64,000 nucleotides of DNA from G963674835 sp963674835 (lineage in GTDB: Bacteria > Planctomycetota > Planctomycetia > Pirellulales > Thermoguttaceae): contig CAXXKC010000002.1 of the NCBI GenBank assembly GCA_963674835.2, positions 1,736,001 to 1,800,000 of the forward strand. Direction: 5' to 3'. The notes beneath the pieces are model-generated. The model was given only the letters and a program-made list of their open reading frames with translations, did no database searches and was not told where the DNA came from. The position numbers were made by a program, and so were the translations under genes. This document shows positions 7,992 to 16,674 of the stretch, piece after piece. Positions within the stretch are counted from its first letter, which is position 1. Each line of letters opens with the position of its first letter.

Positions 7992-9835
7992 TATCGCAAG
8001 CCCTCGCTTCGGAGGAGGCGGTCTTTCTCGCGCTGATCGACGCGGATGTCCTTCAGCGGGTGGAAGTCGAGGATGTTGCGATGGTAGCCGTGCACGTAGG
8101 GCCGAACGACCTCGCGGGTGACGCCGAAGTAGATGGGGATGACGGGCATCTGGTCCATGAGGATCTGCTCGGCGCGGTGGAAGTGGTCGAGTCGCTTGGC
8201 TTCGTCTTTTTCGGTGGAGGCCAGTTCGAGCAGGCGGTCGTACTCGGGGTTGCTCCAGCCGGTCTGGTTCATGGGGTTGTCGGTGGCGAACTGCGTGAGG
8301 AACGTGCTGGGGTCGACGTAGTCGCCGATCCAGCCGGCGCGAGCGATGTGGAAATTGCCCATCCTGCGGCTGTTGAGATAGCGGGCCCAGTCCTGGTTCG
8401 TCAGGCGGGCGTCGACGCCCAAGGTGCGTTTCCACTGGGCCTGGACGAGTTCGGCGACGGCCTGGTGCGATTCTTGGGTATTGTAGAGGATTTCGAGCTT
8501 GGGCATGCCGTGGCCGTTGGGATAGCCGGCTTCGGCCAGCAAGCGGCGGGCTTCGTCGGGGTTGTACGCGTCGCAGAGGGCCGATTGGTAGCGGAGATAA
8601 CGGCGCATTTCGGAGGGCACGATACTGCGGGCGGGCTGCTGTCCGGCGCGAACGATCTTGTCGACGATTTCCTGCTTGTCGATCGCCAGGGCGAGGGCGC
8701 GGCGCACGCGCGGGTCGTCGAGGGGCGGCTTTCGCGTGTTGACCAGGTAGTATTCGTTGGCCAAGTAGGGCGCCGGATGGAAGTCGGGGCGGCGCTGGCG
8801 GATGAGGTCGGGGATGATCTCCTCGGGAACGGCTGGCACCCAATCGATGTCGCCGCACAGGTACATGTTCAGAGCGGTGATGGTGGAATCGGCGGCTACG
8901 GCGTCGACCACGTTGAGCGCGACGTGGTCGCGGTCCCAGTACCTGGGGTTCTTGACGAGGCGGATGCGGTCGCGGATACGGCGGGAGTGGAGAAGGAACG
9001 GGCCGTTAGTGACGATGTGCTCGGGCTTCGTCCAGGCGGGATAGCCGTAGGCTTCGACGCACCTGGGGTTGACCGGGAAGAGCGGGTAGAAGCCCATAAG
9101 CCGGACGAAATAGGGAACCGGATGCTTCAGCCGAAACTGGAGGGTGCGGGGATCGATGGCGTGGAGCCCGACGGTTTGGAAGTCGAGAAGGAGCCAGCGA
9201 TAGTCCTCGGTGCCCGGTTCGACGGTCCCTTTTTGGAAGCGGCGTGTGTGGCCGTCGATATCGACGGTGTAGACGGGGGCGGCGTCGGCGGAGGGATGGT
9301 CGATCGCCGTGAGGCGGCCGCGAAGCATGATTCCGGAAGCGAAAGGAAGGGCGCCGGGCGGCTGCTTGTTGAGTTCGACCTCGACCAGATCGCCGATGTT
9401 GACCTTGCCGCTGGTGTACTGTTCGGCGCCGACGAGATACCAGAGCTCGTAGGCGTACTCGGAGCTCGTGGCAGGGTGCAGGGCGCGACGGTAGGACCAG
9501 ACGAAATCGTCGGCGATGACGGGCGATCCATCGGACCAGAGGGCATTGTCGCGAAGGTGGAACGTGTAGGTCAGTTTGTCGTCGGAGATGGTCCAGCGAT
9601 CGGCAACGCCGGGCTGAGGTGTGAGATCGCGGGGGTTCCAGTTACAGAGTCCCTCGAACAGCGCACTGACGATCCGGCCTTCGGGTTGGCCGTTGACGAG
9701 AGCCGGATCGACCGTTTTGATTTCGGACTGGTTCGAGAAGGTGAAGTCGGCCGGCTGAGGCTTGCCGATGGCGAGAGCCCAGACCAAACCGGCAAAACAG
9801 GCAATTCCCAAAATGTAGGCGGCGAGGGTTCTCAT
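7991..9835 (-). CDS. oppA: OppA-like peptide-binding protein (SBP_bac_5)
   Basis: 614 residues from the ATG at 9833-9835, preceded by AAAGG. Extracellular solute-binding protein of the peptide/nickel family that delivers ligand to OppB/OppC. The N-terminus MRTLAAYILGIACFAGLVWA is a hydrophobic anchor without a clear lipobox, so the protein may be membrane-tethered. Family motifs are visible: FSNQSEIKTVDPALVNGQ, LTYTFHLRDNALWSDGSPV, DDFVWSYRRALHP, VTNGPFLL, VRRALALAIDKQEIVDKI and ARAGWIGDYVDPSTFL. A segment of about 60 residues after the first domain (GKVNIGDLVEVELN to QKGTVEPGTEDYRW) looks like an insertion. Confidence 0.93.
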   Translation of the reverse strand: MRTLAAYILGIACFAGLVWALAIGKPQPADFTFSNQSEIKTVDPALVNGQPEGRIVSALFEGLCNWNPRDLTPQPGVADRWTISDDKLTYTFHLRDNALWSDGSPVIADDFVWSYRRALHPATSSEYAYELWYLVGAEQYTSGKVNIGDLVEVELNKQPPGALPFASGIMLRGRLTAIDHPSADAAPVYTVDIDGHTRRFQKGTVEPGTEDYRWLLLDFQTVGLHAIDPRTLQFRLKHPVPYFVRLMGFYPLFPVNPRCVEAYGYPAWTKPEHIVTNGPFLLHSRRIRDRIRLVKNPRYWDRDHVALNVVDAVAADSTITALNMYLCGDIDWVPAVPEEIIPDLIRQRRPDFHPAPYLANEYYLVNTRKPPLDDPRVRRALALAIDKQEIVDKIVRAGQQPARSIVPSEMRRYLRYQSALCDAYNPDEARRLLAEAGYPNGHGMPKLEILYNTQESHQAVAELVQAQWKRTLGVDARLTNQDWARYLNSRRMGNFHIARAGWIGDYVDPSTFLTQFATDNPMNQTGWSNPEYDRLLELASTEKDEAKRLDHFHRAEQILMDQMPVIPIYFGVTREVVRPYVHGYHRNILDFHPLKDIRVDQREKDRLLRSEGLR

Positions 9836-9899
9836 GAGCCTTTCATTGTAAGCCGATCGTTCTTCCCTCGGTACGCTTATTGAGTTAGAATTGTTGGTG

Positions 9900-10153
9900 G
9901 GAGAGCCGTCCGGCTTGTTCCACTTTTTGCTCTTCGATCGGCAGCCGTGTTCTACGGTGGTCCCGGGCGTTTCTTCCTGATTCTGCCGCAAAATCCGCCT
10001 GTAGGGGTCTTTCGGACATTACAGGAACGGGTTCGCGCGGTCTGCGTGTTTCTCGCTCTCATAGCAGAGGTACCGTAGCGTTTTTCGCTACATGTGGCCA
10101 GGAGCTCGCTCATTTGACTCCAACGGTGAGCGCGCGCCCTGGCCCTTTTTTTT
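9900..10153 (+). ncRNA. Candidate structured small RNA upstream of an orphan terminator
   Basis: No protein gene fits between oppA (minus, starting 9835) and the methyltransferase (10283), yet a strong plus-strand terminator ends at 10153. Upstream of it are several self-complementary stretches: CCTGTA...TACAGG enclosing GTC-TTTCG-GAC near 10000-10027, CTGC...GCAG near 10042-10067 and GTAGCG-TTTTT-CGCTAC near 10075-10091. The 5' end is not determined. It lacks the hallmark motifs I know for tmRNA, RNase P RNA and SRP RNA; a 6S-like RNA cannot be excluded. Confidence 0.35.
10096..10153 (+). terminator. Strong intrinsic terminator without an upstream protein gene
   Basis: Arms GGCCAGG/CCTGGCC and CGCTCA/TGAGCG form a long stem followed directly by a run of eight T. 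The polarity is for plus-strand transcription, but the gene to the left is on the minus strand. Confidence 0.75.
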
Positions 10154-10282
10154 GTTGATACCGGCGAAGCCCATGATCGCGATTCATCCCGGATGCCGCT
10201 GGAGGCGCATTGGCAATGCAGCCCTCGACAGGTCGAACCGGCCCTCTTGATGATGCGGCATTCGCAGCTCAGGATAGGAGTG

Positions 10283-10783
10283 ATGGACGACGAACTCCAG
10301 GAACGCCACAAGCCGCTGACTTCGCTGGTGCGACCACGGGAATTGATCGTGGCGTGCCCACCGATGCGCAGCAACGTGAACCTGTCGCGGATCGTGCGCG
10401 CGGCGAGCTGCTGCGGCGTGCGGCGGCTGATCTGCTGTGGCAACGCGCGGATCGTGCCGGAGATTGCTCGGGAGACGGGCGACTCGATCGCGATCGAGTT
10501 GCACCGGACGTTGCCGCCGGTGTTGAAGAACTTGCGCCAGGAGGGGTACGCGTTGGTGGCACTGGAACAGACGCCCCGGTCGGAATCGATCTTCACGTTT
10601 CAGTTCCCACGCAAGTCGGTCCTTATCATCGGGAACGAGCGGCTGGGCGTGGAGGAGGAAGTGCTGCGTTTGACGGAGCATCTGGTGGAGATTCCGGTGT
10701 ACGGACTGCCCTATGCGCACAATGCGGCCACGGCGGCGGCGATGGCGCTGTACGAGTATTGCCGGCAATACCCCCAAGGGTAG
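10283..10783 (+). CDS. SpoU/TrmH family RNA methyltransferase
   Basis: 166 residues from the ATG at 10283 (AGGA about 8 bases upstream; a further in-frame ATG at 10250 is possible). Members transfer a methyl group from SAM to the 2'-O-ribose of tRNA or rRNA through a trefoil-knot SPOUT fold. All three SPOUT motifs are present: NVNLSRIVRAASCCGVRRLI, KSVLIIGNERLGVEEEVL and VEIPVYGLPYAHNAATAAAM. The length is that of the core domain with little extra RNA-binding sequence. The exact RNA target cannot be told from sequence. It lies about 110 bases upstream of purA. Confidence 0.9.
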   Translation: MDDELQERHKPLTSLVRPRELIVACPPMRSNVNLSRIVRAASCCGVRRLICCGNARIVPEIARETGDSIAIELHRTLPPVLKNLRQEGYALVALEQTPRSESIFTFQFPRKSVLIIGNERLGVEEEVLRLTEHLVEIPVYGLPYAHNAATAAAMALYEYCRQYPQG

Positions 10784-10895
10784 CGATAGGGTTGACCCGC
10801 TTGACCAGCTTCCGAGGGCGTGGGTAGACTGGTATGCTTGGGATTGTTCGGGCCGTGTGGCCTGGGAACTGCTAACGCGATGGGGAGCAAGAACG

Positions 10896-12176
10896 GTGTC
10901 AGCGACTTGTGTAATCGGTCTGCAGTGGGGCGATGAGGCGAAGGGCAAAGTCGTCGATTTGCTTACGGAGCAGCACGACATTGTCGTTCGCTATCAGGGG
11001 GGCGCCAATGCCGGCCACACGGTCGTCGCCAACGGCCAGACGTACAAGCTTTCGCTCATTCCGAGCGGCATTTTCCGGCCGCAGGTTCAGTGCGTGGTGG
11101 CCACCGGAGTGGTTGTGAATCCGGCCACGTTGTTGGACGAGATCGATTCGCTGACGCGGCGCGGCGTGACCGTGGGCAAGAACCTGATGATCAGCGACCG
11201 GGCGCACGTCATTTTCCCGTGGCACATCGAGGAGGACCGGCTGCTGGACTGCTGCGCGGGCGGCGAGGCGATCGGCACGACGATGCGCGGGATCGGGCCG
11301 TGTTACCGCGACAAGGTGGGGCGATCGCTGGCCGTGCGACTGGGCGACATGTATCGCGACAGTTTTCGCGAGCGGATCGAGTCGATTACGGCAGTGAAGA
11401 ACCGGATCCTAACCGGCATGGGGAGCGAGGGGAGCAAGCCTCTGGATGCCGACGAAATCTATCGGCAGTATGCCGGGTACGCGGAACGGCTGCGCGGCTA
11501 TGTGGCCGACACGACGGCCTATTTGCTCGATGCGGCAGAGGCCGAGAAGAAGGTTCTGTTCGAGGGGGCCCAGGGCTCGCTGTTGGACATCGACCACGGC
11601 ACGTTTCCTTATGTGACGAGCAGCAACAGTTCGGCAGTGGGCGTGTCGGCGGGTTCGGGTGTGCCGGCGCGCTACTTGAGCAAGGTGATTGGGATCGTCA
11701 AGGCGTATACGACTCGCGTGGGCGGCGGGCCGTTTCCGACGGAGCAGGACAACGAGATCGGTCAGCACATTCGGGACGCGGGGAACGAGTATGGGACAGT
11801 GACACGGCGTCCGCGGCGCTGCGGCTGGTTCGACTCGGTGGCTGCGCGGTACACGGCCCGGCTCGGCGGTGTGGATGTGCTGGCGGTGATGCTGCTGGAC
11901 GTGCTGAGCGAGTTGCCCGAGCTGAAGATCTGTGTGGCCTATGAGCTGGACGGACGGCGGATCGATCACTTTCCGAGCCATGTGGATGACTTGCGGCGGG
12001 TGCAGCCGGTTTATGAGACCGTGCCGGGGTGGCAGGAGAAGATCACCGGGATTCGCCGCATGGCCGACTTGCCCGAGAAAGCGAAGGCCTACTTGAGCCG
12101 GCTGAGTGACCTGGTGGGCCGGCCGGTAGAGATCGTCTCCGTAGGCCCCGACCGCGAGCAGACGATCCTCACGTGA
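10896..12176 (+). CDS. purA: Adenylosuccinate synthase
   Basis: 426 residues from a GTG at 10896 with GGGGAG 8 bases upstream; this start puts the P-loop at the N-terminus as in other PurA proteins. It makes adenylosuccinate from IMP, aspartate and GTP, the first step from IMP to AMP. Seen in order: GLQWGDEAKGKVVDLL (usual consensus GDEGKGK, here Ala for Gly), GGANAGHTVV with the catalytic His, RGIGPCYRDKVGR, FEGAQGSLLDIDHGTFPYVT, RVGGGPFPTE and RRCGWFDSV. It is 17 bases upstream of uppS and probably in the same transcript. Confidence 0.97.
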   Translation: MSATCVIGLQWGDEAKGKVVDLLTEQHDIVVRYQGGANAGHTVVANGQTYKLSLIPSGIFRPQVQCVVATGVVVNPATLLDEIDSLTRRGVTVGKNLMISDRAHVIFPWHIEEDRLLDCCAGGEAIGTTMRGIGPCYRDKVGRSLAVRLGDMYRDSFRERIESITAVKNRILTGMGSEGSKPLDADEIYRQYAGYAERLRGYVADTTAYLLDAAEAEKKVLFEGAQGSLLDIDHGTFPYVTSSNSSAVGVSAGSGVPARYLSKVIGIVKAYTTRVGGGPFPTEQDNEIGQHIRDAGNEYGTVTRRPRRCGWFDSVAARYTARLGGVDVLAVMLLDVLSELPELKICVAYELDGRRIDHFPSHVDDLRRVQPVYETVPGWQEKITGIRRMADLPEKAKAYLSRLSDLVGRPVEIVSVGPDREQTILT

Positions 12177-12193
12177 TACGACAATGATCGATC

Positions 12194-12955
12194 ATGTCTC
12201 AGATTTCTCGTTCGCCAAGTGCCGAGATATTTGACGTGTCGCCGGAAAAGCGGCCGCGACACATCGCCGTGATTATGGACGGCAACGGCCGTTGGGCACA
12301 GCGACGGGGACTTCCTCGGATTGAAGGGCACCGTCACGGCGTGGCCAGTGTGCGGCGGACGGTGGAGGAGTGCAGCCGGCTGAGGATCGAGCAGTTGACG
12401 CTCTACTGCTTGTCGAGCGAGAACTGGAAACGCCCCCAGCTGGAGCTCGATTTTCTGATGCGGCTGCTGGAGCAGTATCTGATTGAGGAGGAGGGCTCGA
12501 TACTGCGTCAGAACGTGCGATTCATGACGATCGGGCGCCGCGAGGGGATTCCGCCGCAAGTGCTGGAGCAGATGGACCGGCTCGTGGAGATTAGCGCGGG
12601 AAACAGGGGACTGCGGCTGTGCCTGGCCATCAACTACGGCGGGCGGGGCGAGCTGACCGACGCGGTTCGGCGGATCGCTGAGGACGTGCGTGAGGGGCGC
12701 CTGTCGCCAGGGGAGATCACCGAAGAGGTGATCGACTCGCATCTGGACACGGCCGGATCGCCGGACCCCGACCTGCTGATTCGCACGGCGGGAGAGATGC
12801 GGGTGAGCAATTTTCTGCTGTGGCAGATCAGCTACGCGGAAATTTGGGTTACGCCGTACTGCTGGCCGGAATTCGACGAGGGCCAACTGCACCAGGCCAT
12901 CCGCGATTTCGCGGGTCGGGATCGCCGCTTCGGTGGGCTGAACCAGCCGGACTGA
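12194..12955 (+). CDS. uppS: Isoprenyl transferase (undecaprenyl diphosphate synthase)
   Basis: 253 residues, the standard length. It condenses isopentenyl diphosphate onto farnesyl diphosphate in cis to make the C55 lipid carrier for peptidoglycan and polysaccharide synthesis. Family blocks are intact: IAVIMDGNGRWAQRRGLPRI with the catalytic Asp near residue 30, GHRHG, SSENWKRP, NYGGRGELTDAVRRI, and DPDLLIRTAGEMRVSNFLLW with the substrate-binding Arg, followed by YAEIWVTPYCWPEF. It is followed by two small membrane proteins and then cdsA, a common order. Confidence 0.97.
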   Translation: MSQISRSPSAEIFDVSPEKRPRHIAVIMDGNGRWAQRRGLPRIEGHRHGVASVRRTVEECSRLRIEQLTLYCLSSENWKRPQLELDFLMRLLEQYLIEEEGSILRQNVRFMTIGRREGIPPQVLEQMDRLVEISAGNRGLRLCLAINYGGRGELTDAVRRIAEDVREGRLSPGEITEEVIDSHLDTAGSPDPDLLIRTAGEMRVSNFLLWQISYAEIWVTPYCWPEFDEGQLHQAIRDFAGRDRRFGGLNQPD

Positions 12956-13097
12956 AGGCCCCGGTGGGGCCCTGAACGGCTCCGCGGTGATGGGGCGGAA
13001 ATGCCGTCGGCTACCCAGATTGCCCGTTTCTTGCTCTTCTGGTACCATCTGCGGAATGGTGACTGCTGCTGACGGGTGGACGTCGTGAGGTTGTGCT

Positions 13098-13313
13098 ATG
13101 AAACCGTCCGAAGCGTTTGGTGTGGCGGTACGGAGCATCGGGCTCGTGGTTATTCTGTCGGGCCTGGGGTCGCTGGTCGGGGCGTTGGGTGCACCAGGGT
13201 TGCTCTTGGTGGCGATTCCAACGGTGCTGGTCGGCATTTGGCTGCTGCGCGGCGCCAAGGCTCTCGTATCGTTTGCCTATCCGGATGAGCCTGGCAGCGA
13301 GCAACGGGAATAG
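13098..13313 (+). CDS. Small two-helix membrane protein
   Basis: 71 residues with two hydrophobic segments (GLVVILSGLGSLVGALGAPG and LLLVAIPTVLVGIWLLRG) and a charged C-terminal tail. The ATG has only a weak upstream GAGG. Location between uppS and cdsA suggests an envelope gene, but the family is not recognised. Confidence 0.5.
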   Translation: MKPSEAFGVAVRSIGLVVILSGLGSLVGALGAPGLLLVAIPTVLVGIWLLRGAKALVSFAYPDEPGSEQRE

Positions 13314-13369
13314 GCGACCGCGGGGATCGGCGTCGGGAGATGTGGGGCTGACTAGCTGGGGGTGATGCT

Positions 13370-13915
13370 ATGTCTTCTTCATATAGGGGACCGCGGGGAG
13401 AAGTGCGCCGGGGGAGCGGCGTGCGTGGCAACGAAGGTGGGATCGAGCTTGAGAAGCAGTCGCCCTGGCGGGTGTCGCCGCGCGGGTTGCTGGTGCTGGC
13501 CGCAGTGTTCGTGGTGGTAGCGGGCGTGCTGTTGTGGCTGAAGGCTCGGGTCGCGCTGGCATTGTTGGGCGCAACGGGAGGAGCGTTCGTGGGGGCGATG
13601 GTCTGCCCGTTGATCGGCGGCGAGGAGATGTTGGGCGATTTGCGCCGCGGCGTGGCGAAGTGTCTCGGCGTGGGCGTGTATCTGGTGGGCGGCGCGTGGA
13701 TCGCCGTTGTGGGGCTCAAGGATTGGCTGGCCCACGTGCTTGGGTCGGGGGCATCGGTTTCGGCGCCTGCGGCGGTCATCCTGGTGCTCGTGGTCACGGT
13801 GGGTTTTTTGGTCAAGGTGCTCTGGCCCGACAGCAGGACGATCGACACTGCGCTGGTTTCGCTGGGAGCGGTGATTGGTGTGATCGCCGTTCTGTCGCTG
13901 AGCGCGGTGGTGTGA
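13370..13915 (+). CDS. Hypothetical membrane protein
   Basis: 181 residues. A charged, glycine-rich N-terminal tail of about 40 residues precedes five or so hydrophobic helices, starting with LLVLAAVFVVVAGVLLWL and ending with VSLGAVIGVIAVLSLSAVV. There are no catalytic motifs. It lies in the uppS-cdsA interval and is on the same strand, so a role in envelope lipid metabolism is possible but unsupported by any motif. Confidence 0.6.
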   Translation: MSSSYRGPRGEVRRGSGVRGNEGGIELEKQSPWRVSPRGLLVLAAVFVVVAGVLLWLKARVALALLGATGGAFVGAMVCPLIGGEEMLGDLRRGVAKCLGVGVYLVGGAWIAVVGLKDWLAHVLGSGASVSAPAAVILVLVVTVGFLVKVLWPDSRTIDTALVSLGAVIGVIAVLSLSAVV

Positions 13916-14021
13916 ACGCGGGGTGGCCAGCCGCGGCGGTTGAGACGGTTGCCTTGTGCGACACGGGCGAGGGCGTTATCTTCACTCTGGTTGGGAACCG
14001 CGTCCTTTTGCGATTGTTTCG

Positions 14022-14909
14022 ATGCTGCGCTGGCGACTGTCTTTGGGAACGTTGATCATTGCCGCGTTGGTCGGGCTGTGCTGGCTGGACCATCGGTCGG
14101 CAATTGCCGGCGCGTGGCTCTTTCCGGTAGCGGTGCTGCTGACCGTGTTGGGCAGCGTGGAATTCGTGGATCTGAGCCGTGCAGCCGGGCAGCGTCCGCT
14201 GAGTTGGGTCGTGTGGGGCGGCAGCTTGGTGCTGGTATCGGCCGGTTGGCTCGGGCCTCTGATGGAGACGGCGGCGGATGGCACGCCACGTCCGGACTCG
14301 GGGGCGCAATGGCTGTTGATCGCCTTGGGTTTGGGCGTGTTGGCCGCCCTGGTGGGCGAGATGCGGCGATACCGCGGGACCGGCGGGGTGACGGCCAACG
14401 TGGGCGCGACGACGCTGGGGCTGGTTTACGTTGGTCTGCTGATGGCCATGCTGGTGTTGTTGCGGATGGCGTGGGGGATCGGCTCGCTGGCGTCGTTGGT
14501 AATTGTGGTCAAGATGTGCGACATGGGAGCGTTCACGGTGGGGCGCCTTATGGGACGCAACAAGATGGCGCCGCGGCTGAGCCCAGGGAAAACGTGGGAA
14601 GGCGCCGCGGGGGGCATTCTGTTCGCCTTGTTCGGGTCGTGGGTTGCGTTTCGGTGGCTCGTACCGGCTACGAGCACTGCAGGGAGTGTGTCGACGCCGA
14701 CGTGGGGTTGGATTGCGTATGGCTTGGTGCTGGCGGTGGTCGGTATGGTGGGCGATCTGGCCGAGTCGCTGTTGAAACGGGACGCCCAGCGCAAGGATTC
14801 CAGCCGCTGGCTGCCAGGTTTTGGAGGCGCGCTGGACATTCTAGATTCGCTTCTGCTGGCTGCGCCTGTGGCGTACGCATTCTGGGCACTTGGGTGGGTT
14901 GGCGGGTAG
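14022..14909 (+). CDS. cdsA: Phosphatidate cytidylyltransferase
   Basis: 295 residues from the ATG at 14022, which places the first membrane helix near the N-terminus. It converts phosphatidic acid and CTP to CDP-diacylglycerol in the inner membrane, the branch point for all phospholipids. About eight hydrophobic helices are visible. The C-terminal CDS signature is present as RDAQRKDSSRWLPGFGGALD followed by ILDSL; the usual consensus is KD-x5-PGHGGxxDRxD, so His and one Asp of the consensus are altered. The stop codon is the first base block of a dispersed repeat (TAGTGCGAG). Confidence 0.9.
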   Translation: MLRWRLSLGTLIIAALVGLCWLDHRSAIAGAWLFPVAVLLTVLGSVEFVDLSRAAGQRPLSWVVWGGSLVLVSAGWLGPLMETAADGTPRPDSGAQWLLIALGLGVLAALVGEMRRYRGTGGVTANVGATTLGLVYVGLLMAMLVLLRMAWGIGSLASLVIVVKMCDMGAFTVGRLMGRNKMAPRLSPGKTWEGAAGGILFALFGSWVAFRWLVPATSTAGSVSTPTWGWIAYGLVLAVVGMVGDLAESLLKRDAQRKDSSRWLPGFGGALDILDSLLLAAPVAYAFWALGWVGG

Positions 14910-14921
14910 TGCGAGTCGCAC
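14909..14921 (+). repeat. Partial two-hairpin repeat: first hairpin only
   Basis: GTGCGAGTCGCAC, the 5' hairpin of the dispersed repeat, starts at the last base of the cdsA stop codon. The second, larger hairpin is absent, so this is a truncated copy or an independent small palindrome. Confidence 0.6.
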
Positions 14922-15314
14922 GAGGCGAGACAAGCGATGATCCCCTGGTTTCGGGAAGGCCGGTGGAGAGAGCCCCTCTGCAGGTAACGGCCGAGATGCG
15001 CGGACCTTCCCCTCAGTAGAACTGTTTTTGCCGATTCTTGCTTCTGGCGAACTTTGTTTGCCTATTCATGGCTGGACGGCGTGTCTAAGATAAGTGGTGC
15101 GGTTTGTCGAGCGCCCGGGGGTTGAAGGGATCTCGGGCGGCGACAAGTGGCGAGGCCTGCTCCGTTGTTCTTTCAGAGACGCAACGGGCTGCAGTTGCCG
15201 CGAGGAGGTGTGGCGGCTGGACCACATCGCAGCAGGTTTCGGTACGGAAAGTGCGTTTGCCGGAGGCATCGGGCCAGCGTCCTTGCTCACTCAAGCGAGT
15301 CGGGAGGACGTGTG
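14922..15314. other. Intergenic region, no gene recognised
   Basis: About 390 bases between cdsA and the zinc-ribbon gene. AT-richer than its surroundings near 15020-15075, which may hold the promoter of the next operon. I see no supported gene or terminator. Confidence 0.4.
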
Positions 15315-15650
15315 ATGTCGATCCAAGTGACGTGTCCGAACGGGCATTTGCTGCACGTGAAAGACGTGTATGCGGGGAAAGTCGGTCTGTGTCCCCTTTG
15401 CAAGGCGCAGATTCAGATTCCGAATCCGCAAGAGTCGGAGTTGACAGAGGAAGCCATTATGGGATTCCTGGGGCCGCCGCGGCGTGTCGGTGCTGCGGTG
15501 GTTTCGGACGGGCCTGCGGTGTGGGAATCGAGATCTGCAGCGCCTGCGCCGCCGAAGAAGAGTTGCAGCAAGTGCAACCGAGAGATCCTGGCCGAGACCC
15601 ACATCTGCCCTTATTGCCACACATACATTGCCGGTGTATCGGATTTTTGA
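15315..15650 (+). CDS. Small double zinc-ribbon protein
   Basis: 111 residues from the ATG at 15315, preceded by GGGAGG. Two potential metal sites are visible: an N-terminal CPNGH...CPLC ribbon (residues about 7-33) and a C-terminal CSKC...CPYC ribbon (about 80-103), joined by a proline/alanine-rich linker. Function is unknown; such proteins may bind nucleic acid or protein partners. It lies 67 bases upstream of phoH. Confidence 0.75.
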   Translation: MSIQVTCPNGHLLHVKDVYAGKVGLCPLCKAQIQIPNPQESELTEEAIMGFLGPPRRVGAAVVSDGPAVWESRSAAPAPPKKSCSKCNREILAETHICPYCHTYIAGVSDF

Positions 15651-15717
15651 ACCCCGGGACGGGTGAGGAGCTAACCGTCTTGGGCCGTGCCGGCCGACGA
15701 CGGCGGCACAGAACTTG

Positions 15718-16674
15718 ATGACAGAAAACACAATCTCGGTGGTCAGCTCCAAGGCATTGCTGGCTCTGTTCGGCACGTGCGATCAGCATCTGCGGAGTAT
15801 CCGGGAGGCTTTGGGCGTCAGCATATCGGCCCATGATGGCCAGATTCTCATTCGCGGCGAGGAGCAAGCCGTAGCCCAAGCGACCGAGTTGCTGGAGCAG
15901 CTTCAGGCGCAAGCAGTGCGCTACGGTAGCCTGTCGACAGAGGATGTCGAGCGGTCGCTTTCGCAAGTTCGCACCGGCGAAGCGGCGGTGGGGACGCCAC
16001 CCATTTCGGTTTATGCGGCGAGGCAGATCCGTCCGCGTACGGCGGGGCAGACCCGGTATGTGGAGGCTATGCGCAATAACGATCTGGTGATGTGCACAGG
16101 GCCGGCGGGGACGGGGAAGACGTATCTGGCGGTGGCGGCGGCGATCAACGCCCTGAAGGAAGAGCGGGTGCGAAAGATCGTGCTGGTGCGTCCGGCGGTG
16201 GAAGCGGGTGAGAGTCTGGGCTATTTGCCGGGCGATCTGCAGGCGAAGATCAACCCATACCTGCGGCCGTTGTTCGACGCCCTCCGCGAGATGATGGACC
16301 ACGACGTGATCAAACGGTATACGGAAGAAGACCGTATCGAGGTTATCCCTCTGGCCTACATGCGGGGTCGGACGCTGAACGATGCCTTCATGATTTTGGA
16401 TGAGGCGCAGAATACGACCGTATCGCAGATGAAGATGTTCCTCACTCGAATGGGGAACGGGTCAAAAGTAGTTGTTTCGGGGGATACAACGCAGGTGGAT
16501 TTGCCACCCCAGACGAAGAGCGGCCTGATTGACGGGCTTGCTCGACTTCGTGGCATCACCGGTTTCGCTGCGGTACAATTGTCAAGGGCCGATATCGTGC
16601 GGCACCCCCTCGTTCAGGCTATTGTGGACGCCTACGAGCGGCCTCCGGGCGAGCGACATCGATCGCAGAAGTGA
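15718..16674 (+). CDS. phoH: PhoH-family ATPase
   Basis: 318 residues. The N-terminal 120 residues resemble the KH-like/PIN-less extension of PhoL/YbeZ-type proteins (HLRSIREALGVSISAHDGQI). The ATPase core follows: Walker A GPAGTGKTYLAVAAA, the conserved VRPAVEAGESLGYLPGDLQ, PLAYMRGRTLNDAFMILDEA containing Walker B, then SKVVVSGDTTQVDLP and RADIVRHPLV. The family pairs with YbeY in ribosome and RNA maintenance, and ybeY lies two genes downstream. An ATG at 15718 is chosen; a TTG directly precedes it. Confidence 0.94.
   Translation: MTENTISVVSSKALLALFGTCDQHLRSIREALGVSISAHDGQILIRGEEQAVAQATELLEQLQAQAVRYGSLSTEDVERSLSQVRTGEAAVGTPPISVYAARQIRPRTAGQTRYVEAMRNNDLVMCTGPAGTGKTYLAVAAAINALKEERVRKIVLVRPAVEAGESLGYLPGDLQAKINPYLRPLFDALREMMDHDVIKRYTEEDRIEVIPLAYMRGRTLNDAFMILDEAQNTTVSQMKMFLTRMGNGSKVVVSGDTTQVDLPPQTKSGLIDGLARLRGITGFAAVQLSRADIVRHPLVQAIVDAYERPPGERHRSQK

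Noticed and set aside
8060..9883. 607-codon plus-strand open frame opposite oppA
   Set aside because: High GC content leaves few stops opposite real genes. The minus-strand frame matches the peptide-binding protein family over its length; the plus frame has no recognisable motif.
13940..15019. 359-codon plus-strand frame overlapping cdsA
   Set aside because: Composition is Arg/Gly/Ala-rich shadow sequence; the cdsA frame has membrane helices and the family signature.
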